This document shows positions 1 through 15,129 of a stretch of 64,000 bases of DNA, piece after piece; the first letter of the stretch is position 1, and each line of letters starts with the position of its first letter. The notes under the pieces were generated by a model, which was not told where the DNA came from, searched no databases, and saw nothing but the letters and a program-made list of their open reading frames with translations. The stretch comes from Enoplosus armatus (taxonomy: Eukaryota > Chordata > Actinopteri > Centrarchiformes > Enoplosidae), in contig NC_092189.1 in assembly GCF_043641665.1 (NCBI RefSeq), forward strand, positions 17,638,833 to 17,702,832, written 5' to 3'. A program made the translations under genes and the position numbers.

Positions 1-830
1 AATGTTGATGTCTCATTGTAAAAACCTGCAATAATCGATTTTTTGGCCACTTGGGGGCAGTGAAACATGCTGTAAACACAACATATAAAAAGGTCAAATA
101 CAAACAGTGGCTTCTTTACACACCAAGCAGACACAGAGCAACATTAGCATTAATTTAGAGTCTTGTTTGAATGGACCTGACAAATTTAACTTCAATATTA
201 TATTCACTCTCTTTTTAGCTCTGTTTTTGTTCCTACGAGCTCCTGCGGGAACTATCTGGCTCTTGCTGCTAAATGCTCCACTATAAATTCAAGTTAGCTG
301 CTAACTTTATCTGACTTCCATTCGGTGTTGGGTAAAGAGGGGTTTTAGAGCTTTTTTTGCTGAAAAAAAAAAAAACAGCTGCCTAATGCCTCTGGAAACG
401 ATGTTGATGAGAGCTATGGGAGTAAATCAAAACAGTAAAGGGATGTAAAACAATAAGAAAAGATGCTAAAACGCTCTGTAGAGCTGACAGGAACTGCAGA
501 GTCGGGTGATAGTAGTAGTAGTAGTAGTATAGTGCACCATGTTGAAACAGTCAACGCACACTCGCTTTGTTTATGTAGAGATTAACTGTATTGCAAACAT
601 TTTCTGTTGCTGAGCAAATTATGTGCTCACCCCCTGCAATAACATAACACGACACATGTCCTCTGCGGCAGGTACATCTTCTTTTGTAATGCGTGTAAAC
701 ATAGAGGTAAAATACACATACATTTAAAAGTTATTTTCGTCTTTAAAGTCACACCTGTCGAGGAAATAATGAACCTATCTCAAATTTAAAGTTTAGTTCA
801 GATGCATCACAGACTGTAGCTTCAACTCAC
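1..830 (-). other. atp8a1: atp8a1 intron 12 (incomplete)
   Basis: Intronic. It holds a short (AGT)n at 511-529 and a CTCF-like motif at 47-60. I see no exon here; the phosphorylation-site exon must lie to the left of the window. Confidence 0.7.
511..529. repeat. (AGT)n microsatellite
   Basis: Six AGT units in atp8a1 intron 12. Confidence 0.9.
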
Positions 831-958
831 CCAGTTGATGAAAAAGGCTTGGATGAACTTGATAACCTCCAGTGTGACCAGGAGACTGATGGGGATCAGG
901 TTGTTGAACAGGATGATGAAGGTGAGGAAGTTGAGGCCAAAGTTAGCTGCCCCGCCAT
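831..958 (-). CDS. atp8a1: atp8a1 exon 12 (TM4, PISL)
   Basis: 128 bp encoding [17 protein letters not shown], then [14 protein letters not shown] and [11 protein letters not shown]. It carries TM4 with the PISL substrate-gate motif typical of P4-ATPases. TGTTAG acceptor, GTGAGT donor. The gene continues past the left edge. Confidence 0.96.
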
Positions 959-3900
959 CTAACAGGGGATGAATTTTGGACAAAGGGAAGTGATACACAG
1001 AAGACTCATCAGTGCAGGTTCATAAATATCAGTTAGTTAAATGAAAATGCCCAAAGCTACTTCCAGCCAATGATCATCAACATTATCCCAATGCAGAGAA
1101 TGTTTTGGGTTAACGTCGTGCATTAGCTGGAATTAACCATTTCTTCCACCCAACCTCATCCTCTTACGACTCAACCGATTAACAGTCCAATTTAACGTCC
1201 CAAAGATTCAAAGTAGCGAACAGGGACTGAAGTATCTCAAATGTCATTAGTGTCACAGCAGCAGCCTTGGCATCCAGCATGATCCAGGCAATGAATTCCA
1301 CAAAGCACTATGCAGAATGATGCTGGTCCCCCCCAAAGCCCCAAACAATTGGCAATGATCAACATGTAACCCCACTGACACCAAACATGAAAACAGGAGG
1401 GATGTGATTTACCTTTCCACAGCTTGCAGGAGGTGCAAATGTTACCTTCCTCAACCCAAGCCTTGATCTTAGCATTGCGGTTGAGAGGGACAGCCCTTCC
1501 CCATGACAGAACAATTGCAAAACAAAAAACTGGATGGCACAAAGAAAGTGGCAGAATGGAAGCTACTGCTACTGGTACAACAACACATATAGGAGGGAAT
1601 ACTTTTTCAGAAGTGGGGAGGAAGACAAACGTATCGGATGCTCTCAAGACAAAGGAGGGAGAATTCAGTCCATAGCACATTCTCAACCAACAAGGAGTGG
1701 AAAAGAGGGGGTGGATTATGCCAGCGAAAAAAGTTTGGGTGTTAATGATGATCACTACATCACCTCATTTCTAGTAGCCAGCTTGTTATGTGATGTTATG
1801 ATGTTACGGAAGATTTCTGCTATCAGATGAGAGAGTGATACTGTGTTGGATCAGTAGAGTCATTAAAAAAAAATCAAAATCAAAACATAGCAAACCAGGA
1901 CATGCACAAGTCGCACAAGTGCAAAAGTACACCTGATGTCTTCTCTTAAAAATATGTCACTGTAATGTCATATAGCAATATGAATATAAGATGTTCTAAC
2001 CATGTTTAATCAAGCAAGTGACATATTTCTAATAATTAATTCACAGCAAGTTGTTGCAGGAGTTGGCCTGTAATACCAAGTGACATTTTCTTTCATTTGG
2101 TGTCTGACAAGACAACACCTCCTCGACATTGTGCTAAAAGCAGAAGTGGGACAAAAAAAAACTTCACCATGCCGTCAAGACATCAGCAGAGATAGTCAGC
2201 AAAAATTCAATGATATGGTGATAAACGCACAACTACCTACAAAAACTGAGTGAGCTGTAGCAGGTGGCATGAATGCATAACTCACAACCGTTCGTTTTTG
2301 CTCTCAGTCTGCATAAAGTGAAGTTGTCACAGTGTATAGGCTTAATGCCTGCGATGATCTGTGTCAGCACTCTGCAACGGGTCAAAGTCAAATTAATTAC
2401 TCACCGGTCATGCATAATCACAGGCTTCTGTGACATACAATATGAGCGTGTGTGACCCGTGGTGGGCAAACGTTGACTCTTCTGTTCCTGTCTGCATTTA
2501 ACTTCCAAATGTTGGTAAGTGAGTGAAATTACAATAATTTAGGAAAATATAGTGATGTAAGTAAATGGGATGTTTAAGATTTGACAATCTCCACACCTCT
2601 CTCTTTTGTCACAGGTTGGATAATATGCACTGGACAGAGTCTCAACAACTCCTTATGGAAGTACAATCAGTCTCAAGATGGACACCTGCTATATGACTTA
2701 CACTCCCCTCATCAGTGTGATATAGGGTCTTTTAGATGTGGGTTTTAATGCCACTGAGGACAAAATTGAAACCCTTACAAAACCAATAGAAGCCAATGCA
2801 TCATCTTATAAAAAGGGACAGTGTAAGTCGTAGTGCAAGCTTAAATTGACCAGGGCACAACCTCTCCTACACAGGCCTACCGGGGTACAGAGTAATGGCC
2901 AGAGTGTCACGATAATCACTTTGCACACCAGGTTCAGAGCTTCATCACAACAGACCAACTGTCACAGAAACTGAGCAGCCCATATTGTTTGTGTTGTGTT
3001 AATGTCTGTATTGGTAGCTTAAAATAGAGCCATTTTCTATAATGGCTTGAGAATACATGTAAAAACTAAACAGGTTTTCACCTCTCCCCCTCCCTCCCTC
3101 CCCTCTCTGTCTGTCTCTGAAAAATCCACACAAGAAAAGAAGGCGGCGGAGGCATTTAGAAAATGTCAGCTCTTGCCCCTCGGGTTGCACCACATGTTGT
3201 GTTCGAGCAATAAACACGTATAAGCCTCCTGCTAAGAAAAGCTTCCTGAGTACAACATCATCTCCCTGGCAGTCAAATAAATGCTGCTATTCATTTCTCA
3301 TAAAGAATTGGGGGGAAAAAATAAGATGAGGGTCTGAAGCTTGGAAACTGCAAAGCGTTTAACGTGGCACGAAAAAAATGGAGGAAAAGTGAGACACTGT
3401 TTGCATCAGGCACTGAAAATAACTAGACGAAGGTATAAGAGAGCTGGAGGGGAAAAACCTATTGTTGGATCCCTGGTATGTGCTTGTCCATGGCATGGGC
3501 CCATACAAAGTAGGGCAACCATATAGGGGACGAGGGTAGGGGGCTTCATTTGCTTAGCAAAGGCAGAGCTTCAGTAAGGGGTTAGTAAGGGAAGGTCATT
3601 CACGGATGGCCAAGGCTTTTAAATGGTTGTTACCTGGAGCTGTTAAAAAAACGACAACAAAGAAAACAACAAAATCAAACAGAACATTAGAAAGGAACAA
3701 AAAAGTACAGCAGCGCAGTGATATTCAACCATTTCTTTTTCACTCAAACTCAGTCACAACACATTTATGCATGTCACAGCTGTCTTTTCTCAGTTAACAG
3801 GGAATTCACTTATTCCCACATTGCCACATATTTCACTTGTAATGCGAAACATAGTTTAACTGAGGCAACATAAAAACGACACAACACATACCAGCATTTA

Positions 3901-6900
3901 GGAACTTAAAATGACAAAGAAATAAGCTGATATGGACAAGTGAGACAAAATATGTGGAATAAGAGGAGCAGCGTGGGCTGTTGGGACTCTTACAGTTGAG
4001 ATCCATGTACCAGGCATCATTGCCGTACTGGTACTTCCAGATGGTTTGGCCAATAGAGCAGACCAGAGAGATGGCCAGCAGGCAGCCAAACAGCACAAGG
4101 ATCTGAAAGTTGGTGATCCGCTCCACATTGGACAGCTTCAGAGGAGGCCGAGTGGAATTCTGGGTAACACAGGACAAGACAGTTGTCAAAAAGGTCAATG
4201 GTGATGTTCCCTTTCTGTGCTTCAAAAACAACAGCAACATAAAACATGTTCAGGGTAACTTAACCAAGTTGCTTAGGAGCATGAAATGTCTGAAGATATA
4301 AATCTAATATTAAAACATAATAATGTTTTGTGACATACATAAGGTCACATGAAGTCTGACATGATTTAAGTACTGTATGCTATTTGTTGCTTAAACAGAT
4401 TTAGTTGTAAAATACCAAAATGAAAACACAAAAATAATAAACAAATAATACCCTCCAAATACTTTGCAAATATACTTTACCTGCATGAGCTTCGTGTCAT
4501 GTCCAGTGTAGACCACCACACCATGCACCCACTGAGTGTTCCTCAGCTGGGCTCCTCTCAGTAAGATCTGGTCTGGACCCAGTGGTACTGTACTGTAGTA
4601 AGACACATCACTTGAGTACATTCTTCATACTTTCCCTACAGAATAATAATAAGGCTAACAAGGTCTTTTACAAGATGATCAATTTTTTGTTAAAAGTCTT
4701 CCAATATCACCCTAAATCAATGAGTGTTGACCTTACATACAATCACTGATTTAACATAAACCTTTCTGATTCCTTCCTCCATTGATAACTGTGCCAGTAC
4801 TACCAATAACCAATAACACAACACTAAGTAATCTATCGTGACAAGTCACACATTCTTTAAACAACAACACACACTAGGTAATTAGTATTTTGTGATGCTG
4901 TAAATGATATTTATAAACAGAGCCAGTAGTAAAATTGGCAACTTTTTCTAATCAGTTGCAAAGTTGAACTATAATATATACATGCACTTCGTACAGTAGA
5001 AATTACAGTTTGGGTCTTACACAAGTTGTAACTATGGTGATTAAACTAACAAGCATCCAAGCATTTACGATCTGATGTCTTAAGTTGAATGCTGGTAAAA
5101 GTGAATAATGGAGAAAAGTCTTTACTTGTGAAAAGATTTCTATCAATATGAAAATACTGCCCATCAAACTATAAACCCACCAAAAGCCAAGTATAGCCCC
5201 TGGTAACAATGCTTAGTCAGGAGAGCTTTATTGTCCCAAACTCCTGGAATCAAGCCATGATATCATAAAAGCAGGCACACAGAAGATAATGCATTTTCCT
5301 TACAATGGCAAAGCCTCCAAACAAATGTGTAATTTAATATCACTGAAGCAGGTGCTTTTATTTAATCAGAATAATGATTAAATAATCCCTAAAACCTCAT
5401 AATGCACTGACACTGGCTCTGCTCCTGGCTAGTGGGCTATTGAGTTGGTAAGGAGGGGCAGAGAGCCAGGCATGGAGTGCTGAAACTGAGCCCACCTGTG
5501 GCCATCCAGGCGGATGTTCCCAACAAACTCATACAGATGGCGGTTAGGGCTCTCACACTCCATCCGCCCAGAGAGACGCATCAGGCTGTCGATGTCCTTT
5601 ATGTCTGCAGTCACTTGGAGACCCTGTTGATGTAGTTACAGCAGCATTACAGCCATGTTTTTATTTTTCAGCAATTTGTGTTGCAAACTTACAGGAGATT
5701 CCTCTTGTCACTGTATGAACTTGTATAAAGAAAGAATAAAAAAGACAATCACCTGTCTGATTTTAAGGTTTGTCTCTCCATCCAAGTTAGATGTTTCAAT
5801 GTAGCACATTCCCTGTGGTTCACTGTTGTGGAATGAGAGGATACAGACACTTGGAGAGGTATTATAATATAACAACAGTAAACAACTATTTAATCATATA
5901 TTTCTAAATATCCAACCTTAGCTGTTCATTATTTTATATGATTATAATTTCAAATAATATTGTATACCAATAAGCAAAATGGTTCTTTTTATTTCCCAAT
6001 AATAATTGATCACTTTCAATGTAAATCTCTAATCCGTCTCAATTATTTATAAACTACATCTAATTTTTAAAAAAGGGTCTACAACAGAACAATTATATGA
6101 GACTAAATCACTGCAAACAAAGATGCTGGGTGCCAGCCTAAAGGCCACTCAGGAATATAAAACCGAGTCAAAGTTTTACTGAGTGGCAGTTACCCATTTA
6201 ATGTACGGTAAATATCCTTAAGAACATCTTTGTTTGCTGCTACACCCGAGTTTAACTGTCTAAGAAAAGCTAAAATACACTTAAAAGGGACAGAGAGTGG
6301 AGAGAGAGAAAACACCAGAAAAGGGTGATTTGAGCAAGGAGGCATGCCGAGCACAACAAACAGAGCAGACAAATGAGCGTCTGACAGACTCTGGGCACAG
6401 GGACAGAGAGTTAGAGCATGCCGGTGCTTAAGGTGAGCTGGGTCACTGGTTAGCTACTCTTTTAATAGAGTGATTTATTCATACCGAAGACTAGTTCAAA
6501 CACACACAGGGTGGAAGGGAAAATCAAAAGCCCAACCACAATCAATGAGAGGTTTGGAATCGGCTGCTATTAGCCATCAAATGAAAGCTCTGTTTCATGG
6601 AAATGAGCAGAAGTCTGCTGCGATGGCCAGGAAGTGAATTCTAAAACTAGGTTCTGTTCATAAAACAGCAAAATACTGCTTTAATACTGAACTACACTTG
6701 GGTCCTGCTCAAACGGCAGGAACATGTTGTGGAAAGTTAGCAAAACTGTAATTCCAAGATGCTTTTCAACTTAGCATCTTGGGATGTGACTGCATGCAAA
6801 TTGTCACACCAAATGAAATTGCTGCAGTCAGGATGCCATACAAGCCATGCAAGGGCAAGAACATGGAAAATGTATTCACACCCAAAAAGAGAAGGAGCAT

Positions 6901-9900
6901 GTGCTCCTGTGCTGCAATACTATGTCTCCATTCACTCTGAGCGATGCTACAAGTTTCAGCCAAACACTGAAAAGGGTTTACTGTATATGTTGTACACAGT
7001 GTAAAACAAAATACAACATAATAAAATGACTGTATGCATTGACAATAATATGGTTGCCAAACCACAATGTAGAGGGAGAGTAGAAAAAGGGAAAGGAACA
7101 TGGTGTTTATTGACTGTGGCACTCCAATAAGTGGTTGTTGCCAGAATAATCACAGGCCTCTTCCTTCCTCACGTGTATAAATTAAAACACTTTTCATTTG
7201 TGTCCGAAGTGAGAGAAGAGCTAAAATGTCTCGTCTCAGTTTACACACACAGCCCTTATCTCTCCCACCGCTGGTTTCCTGACCTGGACGACAGTATGAC
7301 GAGGTCGGCCGGAAGGTGGTCCCCATTTGCAGCTCTGACTACTTCCCCAACAGCCACCTGAAATTGCCAACCACACACCAGCAGGGGGCGAGAGAGAGGA
7401 GGTGTGGCAGTTGTTCGCACAGGGAGCAGGAGAGGAGAGGATGAGAAAAATGAAACACAAGACGAACAGAAAACACAGAAGGGGAGAGAGACAACTGTTT
7501 CAGTTTTTGGGAGATGAGAAGGGCACTATGATCAGAGGGTATGGTCGGTCATCTGTTCACCTTTTCACAAAACCATTTAGAAAAACATGATGTGGCGAAG
7601 TTGATGATAAAGTTGCTCAGAGGTTTTAAGTTTTGTGTGATGTGGGAAGTAGAAAAGGTTTTTGAAAACACAATGTTCAGTCTGTATTTTAGAGAAATCT
7701 AAATACAATTTTCCCCATCCATAGCAGGTCCAAATGTTTTTTTGGAAAGGTGAATGAGGAAGGTAGCTTTATGCTGACATGATCCAAATCTAATCCAAAC
7801 TCCCATTGCCACTGTCCCACCTAGAGAAATGATGGTTGTCACAACAAGATACATAGCATCACATTGCTTTACTGGACTCTTAAACTTATGTATCACTAAA
7901 AAAAAATTAAAATTATGATTTTCAAATACAGGATTTTAAGCCATATTGACAATATTGGCTTGATGTATTATATAACCATCACTTCTTTAGGGAGAGTGGA
8001 GGGAGAGCAACAGGAAGAAAGAAGGGAGAAGTTCCCCACAGTCTGACAGCAGGGTGGACTCCTATACCTGGACGATAAAATGGCAGCATCCGCAGGAACG
8101 AAATCACTGCCATTTACTCTAATAATATCGCCAACCTCAACCTGTGAAAATAAACTGGTTACTGCTGTGCACTGCCTATAAAACAGCATAACAAGTTAAG
8201 TACATTAATAAAGCAGTAAACAAAGCACAATACTGATGAGACACACTGAAGAAACAGCTGGAGTCCTCTTTCTATTACTGCTGAACTTTGCATAACAGGT
8301 GCAACCACTCTGCATATTCATATTCATTCAACAGCTTCAGAAGACAAAAATTTATTTATATTATATTTATTTTCAAGCATAAAAACAAAAATAAGAGCCA
8401 CGACTTTCATGCATTTCATACAACAACAAGCTCCTCATGGCTGCACAAAAGCTCTGTTGTAATCCTGTCACTTATGCCATAAATTAAAAAAATTAATTAT
8501 TAAAAAGTATTTAATTAAAAATTAATTATTATCAATGACAGCAATAACGCAAATGCTGAATACACGATTCAAAATTTAAATAGAAGGCCATTATAATTAA
8601 TTTTGTCACAAAGAAAAATAACCTGTTTCAAAATCATGTAACATATCACAATTACTATGTGAGTACATAAAGACTAGGCAACACATTTTACAAAGTTATC
8701 ACTTTGACCTTATTCAAGCATCCCTGAAAGAGTTACTAGTTGAACGAACTTTGGAGACCAAACCGAAAATTGAGATAGAAGCCGCTTTTACAATATGCAT
8801 GATGAAGATGTAAAAAGCATCAATTATTTAAAGCTAGCGTTTTTAGACAGGGTTTCTATGTGCATGAAAAGGGAGGGACATTCACATACCAGCAAGAAAC
8901 ACAGTGATTTTGTCACTGCAGGAACCAAGTCAAAGCATGAATCAAATATTTTGTTAGTGAATATCTTAGTTATGATGCAGAGAGGGTATATTAATAGTCA
9001 ATGAAGTTCAATTTAATCTGATCATGCGTCCTCCTAAACCCCATCCTTCAGCATCTGGTATGCACTACCTAATACATTTCGTTTTATTTTTGCATGCTGT
9101 TATGGCATGTGTTGTGTCTTAAATATGTGACGTAATTTTCCTCTACATCTATCTGTTGGTCTATTTGTCTATTTTGTATTCATCTTCATATATTACATTT
9201 CTGTTGCTGTAATAATACGAATGCCCAATTATCATCCGAGGAGTTGAGACAGCAACATGTTTACACAGAAACTACATCCCCTGCTGTTAATTGAGCTCTC
9301 AAGAAGAAATTAACAAATACTTCATGTAATAAAACACTTCTTATTTCTTGTCTGTCTCACATCCCCAAGTGCAGGAAGAAAGATCCAGCTTATATTATAT
9401 TATAGCCCTACTACGCTGAATGTTCCCTCTAATGGATGAGGCAGTATTACCAATTATCAAACAGTCCAGTGTGTGTGTGTGTGTGTGTGTGTGCGTGTGT
9501 GCATACAGTATGTGTGACCCTGACAACAACACAATAGATGGTAGAATGAATCATTTCAGCACAAGATAAAACTGGTGAAAATGACCATTAGTGACACATT
9601 GTGGGTACATACCTTCTCCCAGTGCACAATCTCCCAGGCACCATTCCTCAATACTGTGGTGAGTAATCAGAGAGGTGGGGGAAGTTACAGTAGGAGAGAA
9701 AGAGGAAGTAAACAAGACAAAGAAAACAAGAATAAGAGACGGAGAGAGAGTTGTTACAAAACACGACAAACCTGCATTAATGTTGCAATGCAGATAATTA
9801 GGTTTATATTGAGGCCCACTTGCTTGTTGGCAAAGTAAATACTTCTACATCACACACAGTAGTATTTTCTCTAGAAAACCAACGACACATTGGCTTTCCT

Positions 9901-12591
9901 ATTCAAAAACCTGAGGAAGAAATGGTTTTCAATACCTTGACATTCCTTTTTGTTGACGACACTGTCAGCATTGTGACGTTTCTGTAAGGACAGAAAGAAC
10001 AATATTCACATATATTCTCATTAAAAAGTAACGATCCAAACCAAACTAGAGAAAATTCTCCAGGTAAAGCCCAGGAAGAGAACTATCCCTGAGTTAGAAA
10101 TCACTGTGATAGGTATTACAAACAAACAAGGCAGAAAACTAAACTAACTAAACTAACTAATCATAAAGAGACTAACTACTCTGGGTTACAAGAGCCTCAA
10201 CTCCACTGATTTTATGGCCTGAAGAGGCTGACACTGAGCCTTAATACAGCCTTACTATATTCACATAAACAGAATATTCTCACTAGGACTACACAACCTT
10301 CGCAATGCACAGATTCATATTATATATATTGTGCAGCATGGTATTCGAGTAATGCCTTTGTCCAATGCTGGTCATCGATCACATGTGTCAACAACTGGAA
10401 TGAAAAAAACAATATGATAAATAGTCAGCTCTTTCAGTTTGGTCACCTGTTGTAGATTATATAATTAATGAATTATGGAAATTTACGTTGGCATGAAATA
10501 TGAATAAATGTTTGACTACATGTCTCCTTTTGTTGAGTGTATCTACCAAATACTGCATAGAAAATGGTCTTGTGATCCTTAACTCTCAATCAAGCAGCAA
10601 AGACTGTATTTTATATTAAAGCTGCGTCTACACACAAACTAAACTAACTATCCTATATGAGACCACGTCGAAATACTAATCAACAGTATTACTTCCTCTC
10701 ATGTCCCTCTTGTCTACTGAACAGTCATGCAATCAACTGTGACTTCAACAGCTGATTCCAAGGGACAGCTTGTCAACTAGCATCACGCTGAGTAATAATG
10801 TGTTGCTGAGTCCGTCTCATATAAATAATCACTGTGTTTTAAAATGTAGCTGCTAAAAACAAAGTGCGCTGTACTAGATTAGTGAGGAGAGGACACAACC
10901 ACTCACATCCCTGCTATTAATCTGTTTACTTTGAAGATACATTCTAATTTAGTCTAATTCTAATTCAATTTTAAGATAATTTGTGTAATTTGGCACACTG
11001 TACATTTCAGTCTTTTAGCTGCTCACTGAGAAACCAGAGCAGCTGAAGGTGAAGTGGGCTGTATCGTACACAGCTGCTAAAGGAGGTGAGGTACTCACTC
11101 TCCGTGGTCAGATTTCTCCAATGACCTGCAAACTCCTTACAGTCTCAAAAACATCTGTCTCGTGCTACAGCTGCTATTACCCAGTCATATTAAAGCCTAT
11201 AGTATATAGTTCCTCTGAACAGCAACCATTTTAAAGCATCAAATAAACTGAATCTGTTCTAAAGGCTTTGTTTTCTCTTGCCCTTTTGTTCCATCCACTC
11301 TTTGAAATCCATCTCTCTCTGATTTTATATTCTGTTTCTTACACTTCCACTCTTTTCCTCTCTCGCTGTCCACTCCACCACTTCTTTTTCAGGCTCCAGT
11401 TGAATCTGATTTGTTTTAATATCCCTGCAACATGCTGAAGAGGCTGGCTGTACAGACCCTCCTCTGTTCATAGACATGTAGTAGGAATTAAACTGTATTA
11501 ATATCCGTTACTCCACAACTTTTCCTGCCTTTCACGCTTCTCATATTCTCTCTCTGTCTCTTGATGTACTGTATGTATGTGATGTGTGTAATCACAGTGC
11601 AGCAGAGGGCGAGTAGCATTCAGGTTATGCGTAAGTACTGCAGTATCAGGCCTCTGTAGACTTCAGCCATGGGGGTGGGGGGGGGGCATCTGCAATGTTA
11701 CCTTGATTACCCTGCTAATATGGCTTCAACATAAACCTAGTGAGACAGCAAGCAGCAGTGAAGGAGGTTTAACCACATAACTTTCTTTCATTCAACTGCT
11801 GTTTTCTTACTCAACAGAGTAATAATGAAACTGTAAAAGGGCACCACACACTATTGTGAAATACTCTACAACTCGTGATTCAGTATAATGTTTCTGTTTG
11901 TAAAATTTTAGGTCTGAAAGATGGTTGAACTACTCAGAACTAATATCCTGATTTTGCTGCAGCAGAGACAGTCAGCAACAAGGTAAGATCCGTGCTGTAC
12001 AGTGTGTGTCCATAGTGCATGATTCATGAAGTTAGGGGTCGATGTTGCCCTGTCAGGTCAACTTGTGAGGGACAGCGCAGCACAGGAAACAGACGTGTGT
12101 GCAGGTGACCTTCAGCAATAAAGACAGAGTCATCACCACTCCCTTCCCATGTTTTTCACAACAGGCCGAGAGGAAAAGTGCTACGCTGGTCCCTTCAGCA
12201 CGAGATAGAAGCTAATAGTATCTGTCCACTGGGACCTGCATAGAGGATCGCATTGCAGGGTCACTGCAATACAGTAGAATGGAACATTCCCTCACTTAGT
12301 TCAGATGGACTTGAGTGAATTACAGAGTAAACATATTTTGAAGCCTTTAACTTCCCAGCAAACAAGACTGCATTCAATAAAAAGCTTTGACCAAAACAAA
12401 ATAATACTGAAATCAACCTTTCATACAAAATAAATTGCATAAGCATCTGTTCAACAGTTCAGACTTGCTCGAGGGCAGACAGTTGTTTTGTTTTGTTAGA
12501 ACTAACTGCCTTTGTGCATGAGCATTCAGTATCTAGGTTAATTGACTGAATTAGTACTGTGGGTGCAGTAGGCACAGCTGTGGCCTCTGAA

Positions 12592-12670
<79 letters not shown>

Positions 12671-15052
12671 CGTGTGTGTGTGTGTGTGTGTGTGTATACA
12701 TGTCTTTGTATGATGGTGCGTCTATATGTTGGGGAGTATCCTGCTGTGGTCGTATAAACATCAACTCCTCTCTGCTCCACAGTTCAGCCCTCAGAGGACA
12801 TACTGTACAGTACAAGACTAAACAAAAGCCCACACTCTCAGTTAAGGTGCATCAGTTCAACTATTGATCTACCTTACCAATAAAGTTGTTTTTTCTCTAC
12901 GCCAAAACTAATGTGTCTTTTATCAGGAATTGCTTTGATGCGCTTATACCAAGCGCGCACATTACATGTGGCACTCGAGTGTGGAGGCAATAATGAAAGC
13001 TTTTTTTTTTTTGAGCGCCAGTACTTGATAGATCATTTTAGAAAGCAGAAATTCCCATTTAATCTGTTCAACCAATCCAAAGCACGCGGCACTCTGAAGG
13101 TGCCTGTGCAAACTGTGCATAGCATGCACGTTCTCCAGCCTTTGCCACCTTGGTCTAAAAAATATCCAGGTAAAACCCTGGTTAGGTATTGTTAACTGCA
13201 TTTAGTGATACAGTATATTAATGGCATACAGGGACAAAATTGAGCATTAAACTTGTGCAAACATTGAAGGCACAAAGTGTGGCCATCACACTTTTTACCA
13301 CCCTCTACTCCATATGGTGAATGTGTCCATGCTGTCTGCATTCATTGAGGACCATGATGTGATCACTGATGCAAATGTTGCTTTATACCAAATGCAAATT
13401 GGGCCTTCAAAAGTTTGTTGATCGTCTTTTTATACTTGCTGACTGTGCGATTTCTTTAATCAGGGTCTAGCTGATGTGTGCATGTCTTCATTCCTGCAGT
13501 AATGATGTTTTTCTAGGCCAGATGATGGCTCTCAGGTAATATCTCTTTTAAAACAGCAACATCCTACGCTATACTGTATATATTCAACCAGTTCAAAACT
13601 AATCTGAAAATACTTTGAGTAATACAAGGTCTTCCTCCTTCCTTCTCTTTCTCACTGAAAAAGAGAGCTTGTGACAGGGTGAAACTAGTCTTGGACTAGT
13701 TTCAAATAATATTCCAGGTTTGTCTTACCAGATCTTCAATGATCTCCTTGACAGCAGCCACCACCAGGATGAAGAGCAGCGGCACCAGTGTGGTCCAGCG
13801 ACCAGTGGGAGACACATCTGGGATTTGCTAAAAGAGACACAATAAGGGAAAATGAAAGAGGATGACAGTGGCCAACAGAAACATTTTGCCCTTTACCGCA
13901 CACTGTTTTTGACCTGAATTAAATGCATGGTCTTGTCAGCTCATTTGCACGTTTGACATGGTTTTAAATTAAGAATCAGGCATATTTTACACATGCAGTT
14001 GATGGTGTCATCAATTGTGTCAAAAGGCTATTCTTCGGTTACCTGGTTCCAGACCTATGAATCACCACCACCATCTAAAAATTTGTAACCTGCATTTGAT
14101 CGACTCAACTCAAAAATAAACTTAAAGGAGGTATATTCAGCACAAACAACCTTCTTAGTACTATTATAATGTTCTCCTTATCACTGAATGTTTAATTGTT
14201 TGGCTATTTCAAGTCTCTCAAAATTAACAGTCAAATGCCAGCGTAATTAAAGCCAAGCGAGGGCTGCAAGAGACAGTTACTGTTACACTGCTCGAAGGAA
14301 AGTTGAACGAAATGGATCTCTCTCCCCCTCATCTGCATAGATGTTTTATTCAAGGTCGCAGCATCGACAGGGCAGGTAATGAAGATTCACACTGGCTGCT
14401 TTTCAAAGCAGCTACTTCAAGGTCACTGGATAGAGCCCTTTCCCATCCTCAAAGCTCTCATTAACGAAGGGTAGTCTATCAGCATGAATATAGGCAAAGA
14501 CAGAATCTGAGTTCTCATTATGTAATCTTTTCTGCGAAGCTTTGAACACCTGAGACATGGATTTTGGGCTACTTTGAATCAGGTAGTAATGGTTGGTCGT
14601 TGAGGCTTTAAGTGTTCTTAAAAGGGACTAATGTTGACCTACAGTATACAGGCAAACCACTGCAAAATCTTTGTTCTGCTGGTATTTATCAATCAAAACA
14701 GTGCCAGTGTTGCTGCTAAGATCAGAGGTTGCTGCTGGGCTGTAATCAAATCAGCTGGACACTGAAACTCTCTGCCCTGGAGAAACTTATTTCTTTAACA
14801 AATGTAATGCTAAAGATTTTCTCATCACCACTGCTTTTCTACTTGTGGCTTCACATCAGACAGTGTAGTTTCTTTACTGCAGTATGGTGGTAGGGGTACA
14901 CTGAAGGACGAAAACAGTCATCCACGGCACCCCATGCATTTCCAAGGCATGTAATATGCAGTATAGTGTGTTGAGCCTGCAGGCAAATCTAGTTTGCTTT
15001 TAAAGGAGACACATAGTATTACATGTATTATTCATTATCAGGCTATATAAAG

Positions 15053-15129
<77 letters not shown>

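Larger units (their letters stand above)
5823..8067 (-). other. atp8a1: atp8a1 intron 7
   Basis: About 2.2 kb. It contains an inverted-repeat hairpin at 6113-6237 and a CTCF-like motif at 7378-7392. No exon is recognised. Confidence 0.65.
9982..13728 (-). other. atp8a1: atp8a1 intron 4
   Basis: About 3.7 kb with a compound (TG)n(AG)n(TG)n tract at 12596-12695 and a CTCF-like motif at 11599-11613. No gene is recognised. Confidence 0.65.

Noticed and set aside
1237..1755. 172-codon open frame, minus strand, the second-longest in the window
   Set aside because: No recognisable domain, odd composition rich in Cys/Trp, within atp8a1 intron 11 and without gene-like splice or start context.
12459..12833. 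Minus-strand open frame rich in His-Thr repeats
   Set aside because: It is the translation of the compound (TG)n microsatellite in an atp8a1 intron.
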